Origin: an uncultured SAR86 cluster bacterium
Lineage (GTDB): Bacteria; Pseudomonadota; Gammaproteobacteria; Magnimaribacterales; AG-339-G14
Assembly: GCA_902596665.1 (NCBI GenBank)
Contig: CACJUN010000001.1
Location: 257,680-321,679, forward strand
Reading direction: 5' to 3'
Length of the DNA: 64,000 nucleotides
Under the pieces are notes generated by a model. The model made no database searches and was not told the origin of the DNA. It was given only the letters and a program-made list of their open reading frames with translations. Position numbers and translations under genes: made by a program. Positions within the stretch are counted from its first letter, which is position 1, and each line of letters opens with the position of its first letter. Shown in pieces: positions 9,616-17,306 of the stretch.

Positions 9616-9692
9616 GTTATGTATAAAAAAAATTAAAAAACTTATCTTCTAGGTATATAATTCGACAACTTTTTAACCTTAACGAGGTATTT

Positions 9693-9926
9693 ATGAGCAG
9701 CACACAAGAAAGAGTACAGAGAATTGTTTGCGAACAATTAGGCGTAAGTGAAGAAGAAGTTACTACAACAGCTTCGTTTATAGACGATTTGGGAGCAGAC
9801 TCACTTGATACTGTTGAACTTGTAATGGCTTTTGAAGAGGAATTTGAAATTGAGATTCCTGATGAAGAAGCTGAGAAAATAGCAACTGTTCAAGATGCTA
9901 TCAGTTACATAGAATCTGCATCTTAA
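9693..9926 (+). CDS. acpP: Acyl carrier protein
   Basis: This 77-residue acidic protein carries the phosphopantetheine attachment site [18 protein letters not shown], with Ser37 as the modified residue. It shuttles acyl intermediates in fatty-acid synthesis. The 77-base gap after fabG has a TATAAT at 9656-9661 without a clear -35, and ACGAGG before the ATG as ribosome-binding site. An extra acpP promoter is common because the protein is needed in large amounts, but this one is only suggested. Confidence 0.97.
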   Translation: MSSTQERVQRIVCEQLGVSEEEVTTTASFIDDLGADSLDTVELVMAFEEEFEIEIPDEEAEKIATVQDAISYIESAS

Positions 9927-9944
9927 TTCCATTCACATACACTC

Positions 9945-11189
9945 ATGGCCGCATCTCGTAGAGTTGTAGTTACAGGCATGGGTATCATTTCCCCGTTGGG
10001 AAATGAATTAGAGACAACTTGGCAAAATATTTTAGCCGGTAAAAGCGGCGCCAAGACTGTTACTGCATTCGATGTAACAGAATACCCAACCAAATTTGCT
10101 GCTCCAGTAGAAAACTTTGATGATGTAAATCATCTGGATGTAAAGACTAAACGAAGAGTTGATGAATTCGTTCAATATGGACTGGTTGCTTCCAAACATG
10201 CAATTGAAAATTCTGGCTTGGAACTAAATTCCATCGATTCTTCGAGAATAGGAGTCTCGATAGGATCTGGCATCGGTGGTTTAGATACCATTGAAAAAAA
10301 TGCTCTGACTTTAGATAGGAGAGGTCCTAGAAAGATTTCACCATTTTTTGTTCCAGGAGCAATCGTAAACATGGTTTCTGGCTTAGTCTCCATCGAGTAT
10401 GGATTGCATGGCCCTAATTTGTCGATTGTTACAGCTTGTTCCAGTGGAAATCACAGCATTGGATTTTCAGCTAGGTCTATTTCACACGGTGATTGCGATG
10501 TCATGATTACCGGCGGATCAGAGATGGCTATAACTCCTCTAGGTTTAGGAGGGTTTTCTGCAGTAACAGCATTATCTACTAACAATGAAAATCCTACCAA
10601 AGCTAGCAGACCGTGGGATAAAGATAGGGATGGTTTTGTTTTAGGTGATGGAGCAGGTGTTTTAGTATTGGAAGAATACGAGCATGCTAAAGCAAGATCT
10701 GCAAATATCTTTGCAGAAGTAACAGGGTTTGGAATGAGTTCTGATGCTTTTCATATGACAGCGCCTGCTGAAGACGGGAAGGGTGCCAAACAGGCAATGA
10801 TTTCAGCATTAAAGGATGCAGATTTAGATAGCTCTAAAATTGACTATATCAATGCTCATGGAACATCTACACCTTTAGGAGATATCATTGAAGCAAACGC
10901 GATAGCTGACATTTTTTCTACTTCTCAAGAACATATAGCTGTTTCATCTACAAAGTCTATGACTGGTCATCTTTTAGGAGCAGCGGGTGCAATAGAATCA
11001 ATTTTTTCTATTCTAAGTCTCAGAGATAATCGTCTCCCTCCAACCATAAATCTTGATAATCTTGATGGAGATGCTCCAAAACTTAACTATGTTGCTAATG
11101 AATCTCAAGAAAAAGAAATTAACTGTGTTCTAAACAATTCATTTGGTTTTGGTGGAACGAACGCATCTTTGGTGTTCTCAAAAATCTAG
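9945..11189 (+). CDS. fabF: 3-oxoacyl-ACP synthase II FabF
   Basis: The 414-residue condensing enzyme elongates acyl-ACP with malonyl-ACP. The active-site cysteine lies in TACSSGNHSIG (about residue 164). The two histidines are in NAHGTSTPLGD (about 305) and STKSMTGHLLGAAG (about 342), and the FGFGGTNASLVF ending is typical. It directly follows acpP and its stop abuts the GTG start of mltG. Because fabH, fabD and fabB are not in the window, chain initiation genes must lie elsewhere. Confidence 0.97.
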   Translation: MAASRRVVVTGMGIISPLGNELETTWQNILAGKSGAKTVTAFDVTEYPTKFAAPVENFDDVNHLDVKTKRRVDEFVQYGLVASKHAIENSGLELNSIDSSRIGVSIGSGIGGLDTIEKNALTLDRRGPRKISPFFVPGAIVNMVSGLVSIEYGLHGPNLSIVTACSSGNHSIGFSARSISHGDCDVMITGGSEMAITPLGLGGFSAVTALSTNNENPTKASRPWDKDRDGFVLGDGAGVLVLEEYEHAKARSANIFAEVTGFGMSSDAFHMTAPAEDGKGAKQAMISALKDADLDSSKIDYINAHGTSTPLGDIIEANAIADIFSTSQEHIAVSSTKSMTGHLLGAAGAIESIFSILSLRDNRLPPTINLDNLDGDAPKLNYVANESQEKEINCVLNNSFGFGGTNASLVFSKI

Positions 11190-12119
11190 GTGATAAGACT
11201 TTTACTTACAGTTTGCTTCATAAATATTTTATTCAGCCTATTTCTATTTATAAAACCGTCTGAAATCAAAGAGGATTTAATTTTTGAAATTAAAAGAGGA
11301 GATTCTTACCCTAGGATTGTTGATAAATTAGAAAATATAGATGTAACCATTCCCTCATTTGTTACGGTTATCCTTCAATACACATCGTTAGACAAAAATA
11401 TCACTTACGGAGATTATTTAATTAGAAAACATGAGAATCTTTTCTCTGTTTTAACAAAAATAATTTCATCAGATACCCATTATCGAAAATATAGAATCCC
11501 TGAAGGATCCACTATTAGTTCAATACTTGATAGATCGAACTTACCAGTTTCCTTGAAAATCAATGGAATTAAATTTGATAGAACAAATATCCACGCTCTT
11601 GAAGGGAGATTCCATCCAAATACCTACTACTACTCAAGCGTTGAAAATAGTGAAGATGTCTTTTTAGAAGCAATTCTTACTCAAGACGGTCTTCTAGAAA
11701 AATACTGGAATTCAAGAACTCCTTACGTCTCTTTGCAAGAACCTCAGGAACTTTTAGTTCTAGCATCTTTATTAGAAAAAGAGGCATGTCCTAATGAACA
11801 TAAAAAAGTAGCAGGCGTTATTTATAACAGGCTGCGTTTAAATATGCCTTTGCAAATTGATTCTTCGGTTATTTATGGCATTGAGGACTTTGATGGAGAT
11901 ATTAAAAAGCATCATTTAAGAAAAGATACTCCTTTCAATACATATACAAATAAAGGATTACCTCCCATGCCAATATCAAATCCATCTGAATCAGCTATAA
12001 GGGCAGCATCAAACCCCGATATTCATAGCTTTCTATACTTCGTTGCGAAAGATAGATGTACTCATCATTTTTCTGAAACATACGATGAGCACAAAGAAGC
12101 TATAAAAAAATATCAATAG
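11190..12119 (+). CDS. mltG: Endolytic murein transglycosylase MltG
   Basis: MltG cleaves nascent glycan strands and sets their length. This 309-residue version has an N-terminal membrane anchor (hydrophobic residues 2-22) and a LysM-like region including IPEGSTISSIL. The YceG catalytic domain follows, with the glutamate in LASLLEKEAC, then VIYNRLRLNMPLQIDSSV and GLPPMPISNPS. The start is GTG immediately after the fabF stop. pabC, which usually lies between fabF and mltG, is missing. Confidence 0.93.
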   Translation: MIRLLLTVCFINILFSLFLFIKPSEIKEDLIFEIKRGDSYPRIVDKLENIDVTIPSFVTVILQYTSLDKNITYGDYLIRKHENLFSVLTKIISSDTHYRKYRIPEGSTISSILDRSNLPVSLKINGIKFDRTNIHALEGRFHPNTYYYSSVENSEDVFLEAILTQDGLLEKYWNSRTPYVSLQEPQELLVLASLLEKEACPNEHKKVAGVIYNRLRLNMPLQIDSSVIYGIEDFDGDIKKHHLRKDTPFNTYTNKGLPPMPISNPSESAIRAASNPDIHSFLYFVAKDRCTHHFSETYDEHKEAIKKYQ

Positions 12120-12150
12120 AAACATCTCCTTGTTTGATAAACTTTACTGA

Positions 12151-12744
12151 ATGTTTATTAGCGTAGAAGGTATTGAAGGATGTGGAAAATCAACTCTAGT
12201 AAATGGTCTAGGTCAGTACCTTCAAGAAAGAAATATTGACTACGTAATCACTAAGGAGCCAGGCAGTACCTCAATAGGGAAAATTCTTCGCTCAATCCTT
12301 CTAGATAAAAAGCAACAAATTAGTCCTTTAACAGAACTTTTATTAATGTTCTCTGATAGATTGGACCATCTAGACAAAGTAATAAAGCCATCTCTAAAAG
12401 AAGGAAAAATTGTCATTACAGATCGGTATATTGATTCAACTTATGCCTACCAAGGTGCTGGCAGAGGTATCTCCAAAAGCATCATTGATAATTTAGTCAG
12501 TCAAACAGAAATAATGTTACCTGACAGAACTATTCTGTTAGATCTTAGTCCGGAAGTAGGTTTGAAAAGAGCCTCCACAAGAAATGAACTTGATAGGTTT
12601 GAATCAGAGAATATAGACTTCCATGAAAGGTTAAGGAAAAGTTTCTTAGATGCCGCAGGCGCAAATCCTGATAGGTTCCTTACCGTAGACGCTGAACAAG
12701 AGCCTGACAAAATTCTTCAATCAGTTATCAATAAACTTTTTTGA
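12151..12744 (+). CDS. tmk: Thymidylate kinase
   Basis: This enzyme phosphorylates dTMP to dTDP. The 197-residue protein has the P-loop GIEGCGKST (residues 7-15), the DR motif in ITDRYIDSTYAYQGAGRG, and the LDLSPEVGLKRA block. EPGST corresponds to the family's EPGGT, with Ser replacing the second Gly. It sits between mltG and holB as in other gammaproteobacteria, with holB starting one base after its stop. Confidence 0.96.
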   Translation: MFISVEGIEGCGKSTLVNGLGQYLQERNIDYVITKEPGSTSIGKILRSILLDKKQQISPLTELLLMFSDRLDHLDKVIKPSLKEGKIVITDRYIDSTYAYQGAGRGISKSIIDNLVSQTEIMLPDRTILLDLSPEVGLKRASTRNELDRFESENIDFHERLRKSFLDAAGANPDRFLTVDAEQEPDKILQSVINKLF

Positions 12745-12745
12745 C

Positions 12746-13636
12746 ATGACTAAGGACTTAGAGAATCTGATTAATTTGATTTTTATGAGCAGCGCTTCCT
12801 CAGTTCTTCTTTCTGGAAATTTAATTTCACAACCAGAAAAAATTGCATTGCATATTGCTCAATCTTTTTTGTGCAAAGATATCAAAAAAAATAATTTGTT
12901 CTGCAATGATTGTCATTCTTGTAATCTATTTTCTGCTAATTCTCATCCCGATATTAAAGTAATTGAGCGTTCAAAAGACAGGACTCAAATTCAAATTAAA
13001 CAGATCAGAGATGCATCAGATTTTATATATTCGACCCCATTAATTGCCGATAAAAAAATTGTATTAATCCTCAGAGCCGATGAGTTGAATTTTTTTGCGC
13101 AAGACACTTTATTGAAGTCATTAGAAGAGCCGCCGGAAAATTTAAAGTTTATTTTAACCACTTCTTTACCTTACAGACTTAAGCCAACAGTTTTAAGCAG
13201 ATTGACGCACTACAAACTTAATCCTGAAATACATAGTCTGAATTCTGAATCAAATAATAATGGATTTATCAAAATTAATAAAAATGATTACCCAGAAGAA
13301 TGCTGGAACAAAGATGAAAAAGTCATGAGATTGTTTGATGATTTAGCCTCATTAAAAGGGAGGAAGATAATCAACTATTTAATCAAAGATAAAGACAAGG
13401 ATAACCTGCTGATAAAGCTAAATTGGTTATCAAAAATAATTGAAGAAAGCATTCTCATTCATTTCACAGAAACTTTAAGCGACACTCCATTTGCTCAACT
13501 TTCCAAAGAAATTAAAAATACTTTAGATGCAGACACATTGATCTATCTATACGATGAAATTTTGCCTGTGATAAATGCCTTGCAGTCAAATGAAAATCTT
13601 AACTTTGATTTTCAAACTGCTGCAATTAGCTACTGA
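12746..13636 (+). CDS. holB: DNA polymerase III delta-prime subunit
   Basis: HolB is part of the clamp loader. The 296 residues have a degenerate P-loop region (VLLSGNLISQPEKIA), as in the non-ATPase delta-prime subunit. A zinc module with cysteines in FLCKD and LFCNDCHSC comes next, followed by the AAA+ segment LLKSLEEPPENLKFIL with the LSR end. It is co-transcribed with tmk. tatD, the usual next gene, is absent; instead it converges with a membrane-protein gene and overlaps it by 11 bases. Confidence 0.92.
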   Translation: MTKDLENLINLIFMSSASSVLLSGNLISQPEKIALHIAQSFLCKDIKKNNLFCNDCHSCNLFSANSHPDIKVIERSKDRTQIQIKQIRDASDFIYSTPLIADKKIVLILRADELNFFAQDTLLKSLEEPPENLKFILTTSLPYRLKPTVLSRLTHYKLNPEIHSLNSESNNNGFIKINKNDYPEECWNKDEKVMRLFDDLASLKGRKIINYLIKDKDKDNLLIKLNWLSKIIEESILIHFTETLSDTPFAQLSKEIKNTLDADTLIYLYDEILPVINALQSNENLNFDFQTAAISY

Positions 13637-14312
13637 TTTTTTTAAGAATTAATTGGTAAATTGAAAACACAGGGAAAGCTACTAGGATCATTTGTAAGTA
13701 GATAGTGATGCAATTACCAACAAAACTTAGGACTACTGATATTTCATCTTGAGACGATAATCCTAAAACTGCATAAAGAATCAAAACAAAAGAAATCGTT
13801 ATAAGAGTTAGTAAAACTCCTGCGTTAAATAAAGACCAATGTACTTCTTTAGATTCATTCCATAAATTGTCTAAAGACCCCAAGATAGAATTTCCCTCCA
13901 AGACTAAATAATAGACTGAGTAAGTAAATCTAAACTGGATATAAAGCCCAGGAATAATAAATAAAACTAAACCAATGATTGTCATGATTCCAATGATTAC
14001 TTGCAGAAGAAAAATCTTTAATGCTAGTTGAGCTGAGACTATTACATATCCAATTAATTTATTAAGGGACCCATTTCTTAAATCTCTACCAATCAAAATA
14101 GCCATGCCCGTATATAAAGGAGTCAAAAAGATCACTTGGAAGGCTAATATTAGCCCAGTAATGACAAAGTAATCTTCGCCAAATGAAGATAGATAATCTG
14201 CTGTAGTAGAAAGCAAACCAATAAATAAAATTGGAAATAAAAATATCTTAGTAAAAGCTAAAAAATTTTTAAAATATAAAGTGAAGCCTGAAGAGATAGC
14301 GTTTAAAATCAT
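13626..14312 (-). CDS. YciC/UPF0259-like integral membrane protein
   Basis: This 228-residue protein has about six hydrophobic segments. The central part, with IIPGLYIQFRFTYSVYYLVLEG followed by a short loop and W-x-E-S, resembles the UPF0259 (YciC) group. No catalytic motif is seen and the function of that group is unknown. It is convergent with holB and divergent from the glutaredoxin gene (24 bases between starts). Confidence 0.6.
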   Translation of the reverse strand: MILNAISSGFTLYFKNFLAFTKIFLFPILFIGLLSTTADYLSSFGEDYFVITGLILAFQVIFLTPLYTGMAILIGRDLRNGSLNKLIGYVIVSAQLALKIFLLQVIIGIMTIIGLVLFIIPGLYIQFRFTYSVYYLVLEGNSILGSLDNLWNESKEVHWSLFNAGVLLTLITISFVLILYAVLGLSSQDEISVVLSFVGNCITIYLQMILVAFPVFSIYQLILKKISS

Positions 14313-14336
14313 AGAAATGTAAATGTAGGAGACATT

Positions 14337-14567
14337 ATGATAGAAATTTGGTCAAAACCACAATGCCCATTCTGCGATGCAGCCGTTCAAATATGTGAAA
14401 CAAAGGATTTGGAATTTAAAAAATATATGCTCGATGAAGATTTTAATCGAGAAGAATTCACGGAAAAATTTCCAAATGCCAGAACCTTTCCTCAGATTAT
14501 TGTCGATGGGGAGTTAGTAGGTGGCTATCAAGAATTTAATCAATACGTCCAGACTAAATCTATATAG
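14337..14567 (+). CDS. Glutaredoxin
   Basis: This 76-residue thioredoxin-fold protein has the CPFC redox centre at residues 10-13, the cis-proline region RTFPQIIVDG and the GGYQEF end that contacts glutathione. It would reduce protein disulfides or mixed disulfides using glutathione. A clear AGGAG precedes the ATG. The AGCS symporter gene starts two bases after its stop, so the two are probably one transcript. Confidence 0.9.
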   Translation: MIEIWSKPQCPFCDAAVQICETKDLEFKKYMLDEDFNREEFTEKFPNARTFPQIIVDGELVGGYQEFNQYVQTKSI

Positions 14568-14569
14568 CA

Positions 14570-16213
14570 GTGGATTCGATAAATTCAGCAATTCTGCTGA
14601 TAGATAGTTACTTTGGTAGCTCTCCGTGGTTTCCAGCTTTACTTTTGGGAACAGGTATTTTTTTTACTATCTATCTTAAATTCCCACAAATCATTTTTTT
14701 TAACAGAGCTTGGAAAATTCTTTTTTCTGGAAATAAATATAAAGATAACAAAGGAGAAACCACACCTTTCCAAGCTTTAAGCACTGCTTTATCCGGAACA
14801 GTTGGAACCGGAAATATTGGAGGAGTGGCAATGGCAATCTTTATCGGTGGACCAGCGGCACTTTTTTGGATGTGGATTACTGCTTTCCTGGGAATGACAA
14901 CTAAATATGTTGAAGTATCTTTAGCTCATAAATATAGGATCTCGTTAGAAGATGGATCTATTGCCGGCGGTCCAATGTATTACATGCAAAATGGCTTAAA
15001 GTCTAAATGGTTGGGAATCATCTTTGCGTTTTGTTTGCTAGTTACTACATTTGGCTCAGGGATGATGCCCCAAATAGACAATATCAGCAGTACGTTATTT
15101 TCCAGTTTTTCCATACCCAATCTTACGACGTCTATTGTCATGACTATCTTAGTTGGACTCGTGATAATTGGAGGCCTTAAGAGAATAGCCTCGGTTGCCG
15201 CTTCCATTGTGCCGACAATGGCTGCAATTTATTTTATTGGTGCGCTGAGCGTGATTTTTTATAACTATGAAAATATCCTTCCTACTTTTCAAATGATATT
15301 TAGCGATATCTTTACGGGAACTTCGGTAGTCGGAGGATTTTTAGGTGCAAGCATAGCCACGGCTTTCAATTATGGAGTTGCGAGAGGGCTATATTCAAAC
15401 GAGGCGGGGCAAGGTTCAGCGCCAATTGCACATGCTACTTCAAAAACGAAAGAATCTATTGAGGAAGGTTTTGTATCCATACTTGAGCCTTTTATTGACA
15501 CAATTGTAATCTGTACTCTCACCGGGCTGGTTATCCTTTCTTCAGGTGCTTGGATAGAGAAATATGAAAACAAATTCGAAAGAACAACTTTTTTTATTCT
15601 AGAGGGAAGTTTTGATGAAACTGACTCGGAAGAACTAATAGATTTCTTTCAAGGAAATAATAATTCCATCAACCTTCATTCAGGAGAAATAAAAATTAAG
15701 TCAGGAAGGGTTGAGGGAAATTATACTTTTATAAACAACAGATCGTTCGCAGAAGATATCCTTATCTACGAAAATGAAAATCCATTTAACGGTGAAATTA
15801 TCGTAAAGGATGGCCTAGTTTCATCTAATGTGGATATTGTTGGAAAATCTTTAGTTAAATCTGCTGTGCTGACCAGTAAAGCATTCAACAAAGGTTTCTT
15901 TGGCGATTATGGGGAATACATTGTCACTTTAGGTCTCTTATTATTTGCTTTCAGTACAGTGGTGTCATGGTCCTATTACGGAGATCGATGCACAATTTAT
16001 TTGTTCGGTAAAAAATACGTTTTTCTTTATAGGATCGTCTATATGTCGGCTTTTTTTATTGTTGGTACAGGTTGGATTGATACAGAAATCATATGGAATT
16101 TTGCGCTGATAACTGTAGCTGCGGCTGCATTACCAAACCTAATAGCTATTTTTCTTCTATCTAAAGAAATGAGAACTCTTCAAGATAATTACACTCAAGA
16201 AAGGGAGAATTGA
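14570..16213 (+). CDS. Sodium:alanine/glycine symporter (AGCS) with a central insert
   Basis: AGCS proteins import small neutral amino acids with Na+. The family blocks are clear: FQALSTALSGTVGTGNIGGVA, GGPMYYMQNGLKSKWLG, YSNEAGQGSAPIAHA and FAFSTVVSWSYYGDRC. Between SSGAW (about residue 325) and the membrane segment starting near residue 449 is a polar insert of roughly 110 residues (SFDETDSEELIDFFQ, SGEIKIKSGRV, GEIIVKDGLVSSN). Typical members have only a short loop there. Total length is 547 against about 450-480. The start is GTG, two bases after the glutaredoxin stop. Confidence 0.9.
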   Translation: MDSINSAILLIDSYFGSSPWFPALLLGTGIFFTIYLKFPQIIFFNRAWKILFSGNKYKDNKGETTPFQALSTALSGTVGTGNIGGVAMAIFIGGPAALFWMWITAFLGMTTKYVEVSLAHKYRISLEDGSIAGGPMYYMQNGLKSKWLGIIFAFCLLVTTFGSGMMPQIDNISSTLFSSFSIPNLTTSIVMTILVGLVIIGGLKRIASVAASIVPTMAAIYFIGALSVIFYNYENILPTFQMIFSDIFTGTSVVGGFLGASIATAFNYGVARGLYSNEAGQGSAPIAHATSKTKESIEEGFVSILEPFIDTIVICTLTGLVILSSGAWIEKYENKFERTTFFILEGSFDETDSEELIDFFQGNNNSINLHSGEIKIKSGRVEGNYTFINNRSFAEDILIYENENPFNGEIIVKDGLVSSNVDIVGKSLVKSAVLTSKAFNKGFFGDYGEYIVTLGLLLFAFSTVVSWSYYGDRCTIYLFGKKYVFLYRIVYMSAFFIVGTGWIDTEIIWNFALITVAAAALPNLIAIFLLSKEMRTLQDNYTQEREN

Positions 16214-16214
16214 G

Positions 16215-17306
16215 ATAAAAATAGAGGCTGTTGTTATCGGCGCTGGAGTCGTTGGTTTGGCTGTTGGAAAATCCTTAGCAGATAAAGGCATTGAAGTAGC
16301 TGTCATTGAGAAAGAAAATAGAATAGGCGAAGGTGCTAGCACAAGAAATTCTGGCGTTATCCATGCTGGTCTGTATTACTCGCCAAAATCTCTTAAAGCT
16401 AAAGTATGTTGCGACGGCCGACAAAAGCTTTATCAATATGTAGCTACAAAAAATATTCCATTTAAAAAAACCGGGAAGCTTATAGTAGCGACTGAAAAAA
16501 ATCAGCTAGATCAGCTTGAGTCATTATATAAAAATGGAAACTCCAACGGAGTTCCCTTAAAAATGCTCTCAAAAGAAGAGGTTAAATTTCTTGAAGAAGA
16601 GATAAAGTGTGAAAGAGCAATTTTTTCGAGCGAGTCAGGGATAATAAGTGTTCCAGAATATTTGACTGCCTTAGAGGAGGACATAAAAAAAACCGGATAT
16701 GTAGTTTTAGCTTCAGAGTTAAAACATGCTAAAAAAGTCAATGGACATTTTGAATTAACACTTAATTCAAGCGATAAAATTCAATGTAATTTTTTGATTA
16801 ATGCCTCAGGTCTTCATACCGAAGACGTCGCCAATAGAATCGAAGAAATAAACTTACCAAAAATTAAAACAGTGATGTATGCGAAAGGTCATTACTATCT
16901 TTATAAAAAGAAAAATCCTTTTAAGCACCTAATCTATCCGCTTCCTAATTCAAATGGACATGGTATCCATGCTGGAATGGATATTGAAAATAATCTTCGT
17001 TTTGGACCAAATGCAAAATGGGTGGATTCCATCGAGTATTCTTTTGATGAAAATACTTTGGAGGAGTTTTGTAATTCAATTAAATCTTATTGGGTAAATT
17101 TCGATCCCTCTTGTTTATCACCAGACTACACAGGAATCCGATCAAAGATAGTAGCTGAAGGCGAGGGCAGTCAGGATTTTGAAATTCTTGATGCAAGTGA
17201 CCACGGACTTGAGAATTTAATTCATTTGCAAGGTATCGATAGTCCTGGTTTAACTAGCTCTCTTTCTATCGCTGCTGAGGTGATTAGTAAATTAGGAATC
17301 CAATAA
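16215..17306 (+). CDS. lhgO: L-2-hydroxyglutarate oxidase-like FAD oxidoreductase, apparent ATA start
   Basis: This FAD enzyme of the DadA/LhgO group has the dinucleotide-binding VVIGAGVVGLA at its N-terminus. The LhgO signature STRNSGVIHAGLYYSP and the ending LQGIDSPGLTSSLSIAAEV follow. Family members oxidise L-2-hydroxyglutarate to 2-oxoglutarate. The track start (TTG at 16257) would remove the FAD motif, so it must be wrong. In this frame no ATG, GTG, TTG or CTG exists between the upstream stop at 16170 and 16257. The best candidate is ATA at 16215, seven bases after AAGGGAG, giving M-K-I-E-A-V-V-I-G. It lies one base after the symporter stop. Function is inferred. Confidence 0.85.
   Translation: MKIEAVVIGAGVVGLAVGKSLADKGIEVAVIEKENRIGEGASTRNSGVIHAGLYYSPKSLKAKVCCDGRQKLYQYVATKNIPFKKTGKLIVATEKNQLDQLESLYKNGNSNGVPLKMLSKEEVKFLEEEIKCERAIFSSESGIISVPEYLTALEEDIKKTGYVVLASELKHAKKVNGHFELTLNSSDKIQCNFLINASGLHTEDVANRIEEINLPKIKTVMYAKGHYYLYKKKNPFKHLIYPLPNSNGHGIHAGMDIENNLRFGPNAKWVDSIEYSFDENTLEEFCNSIKSYWVNFDPSCLSPDYTGIRSKIVAEGEGSQDFEILDASDHGLENLIHLQGIDSPGLTSSLSIAAEVISKLGIQ

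Noticed and set aside
16257-17306. Track start (TTG) for the flavoprotein
   Set aside because: It removes the GxGxxG FAD-binding motif that is clearly encoded in the same frame just upstream.
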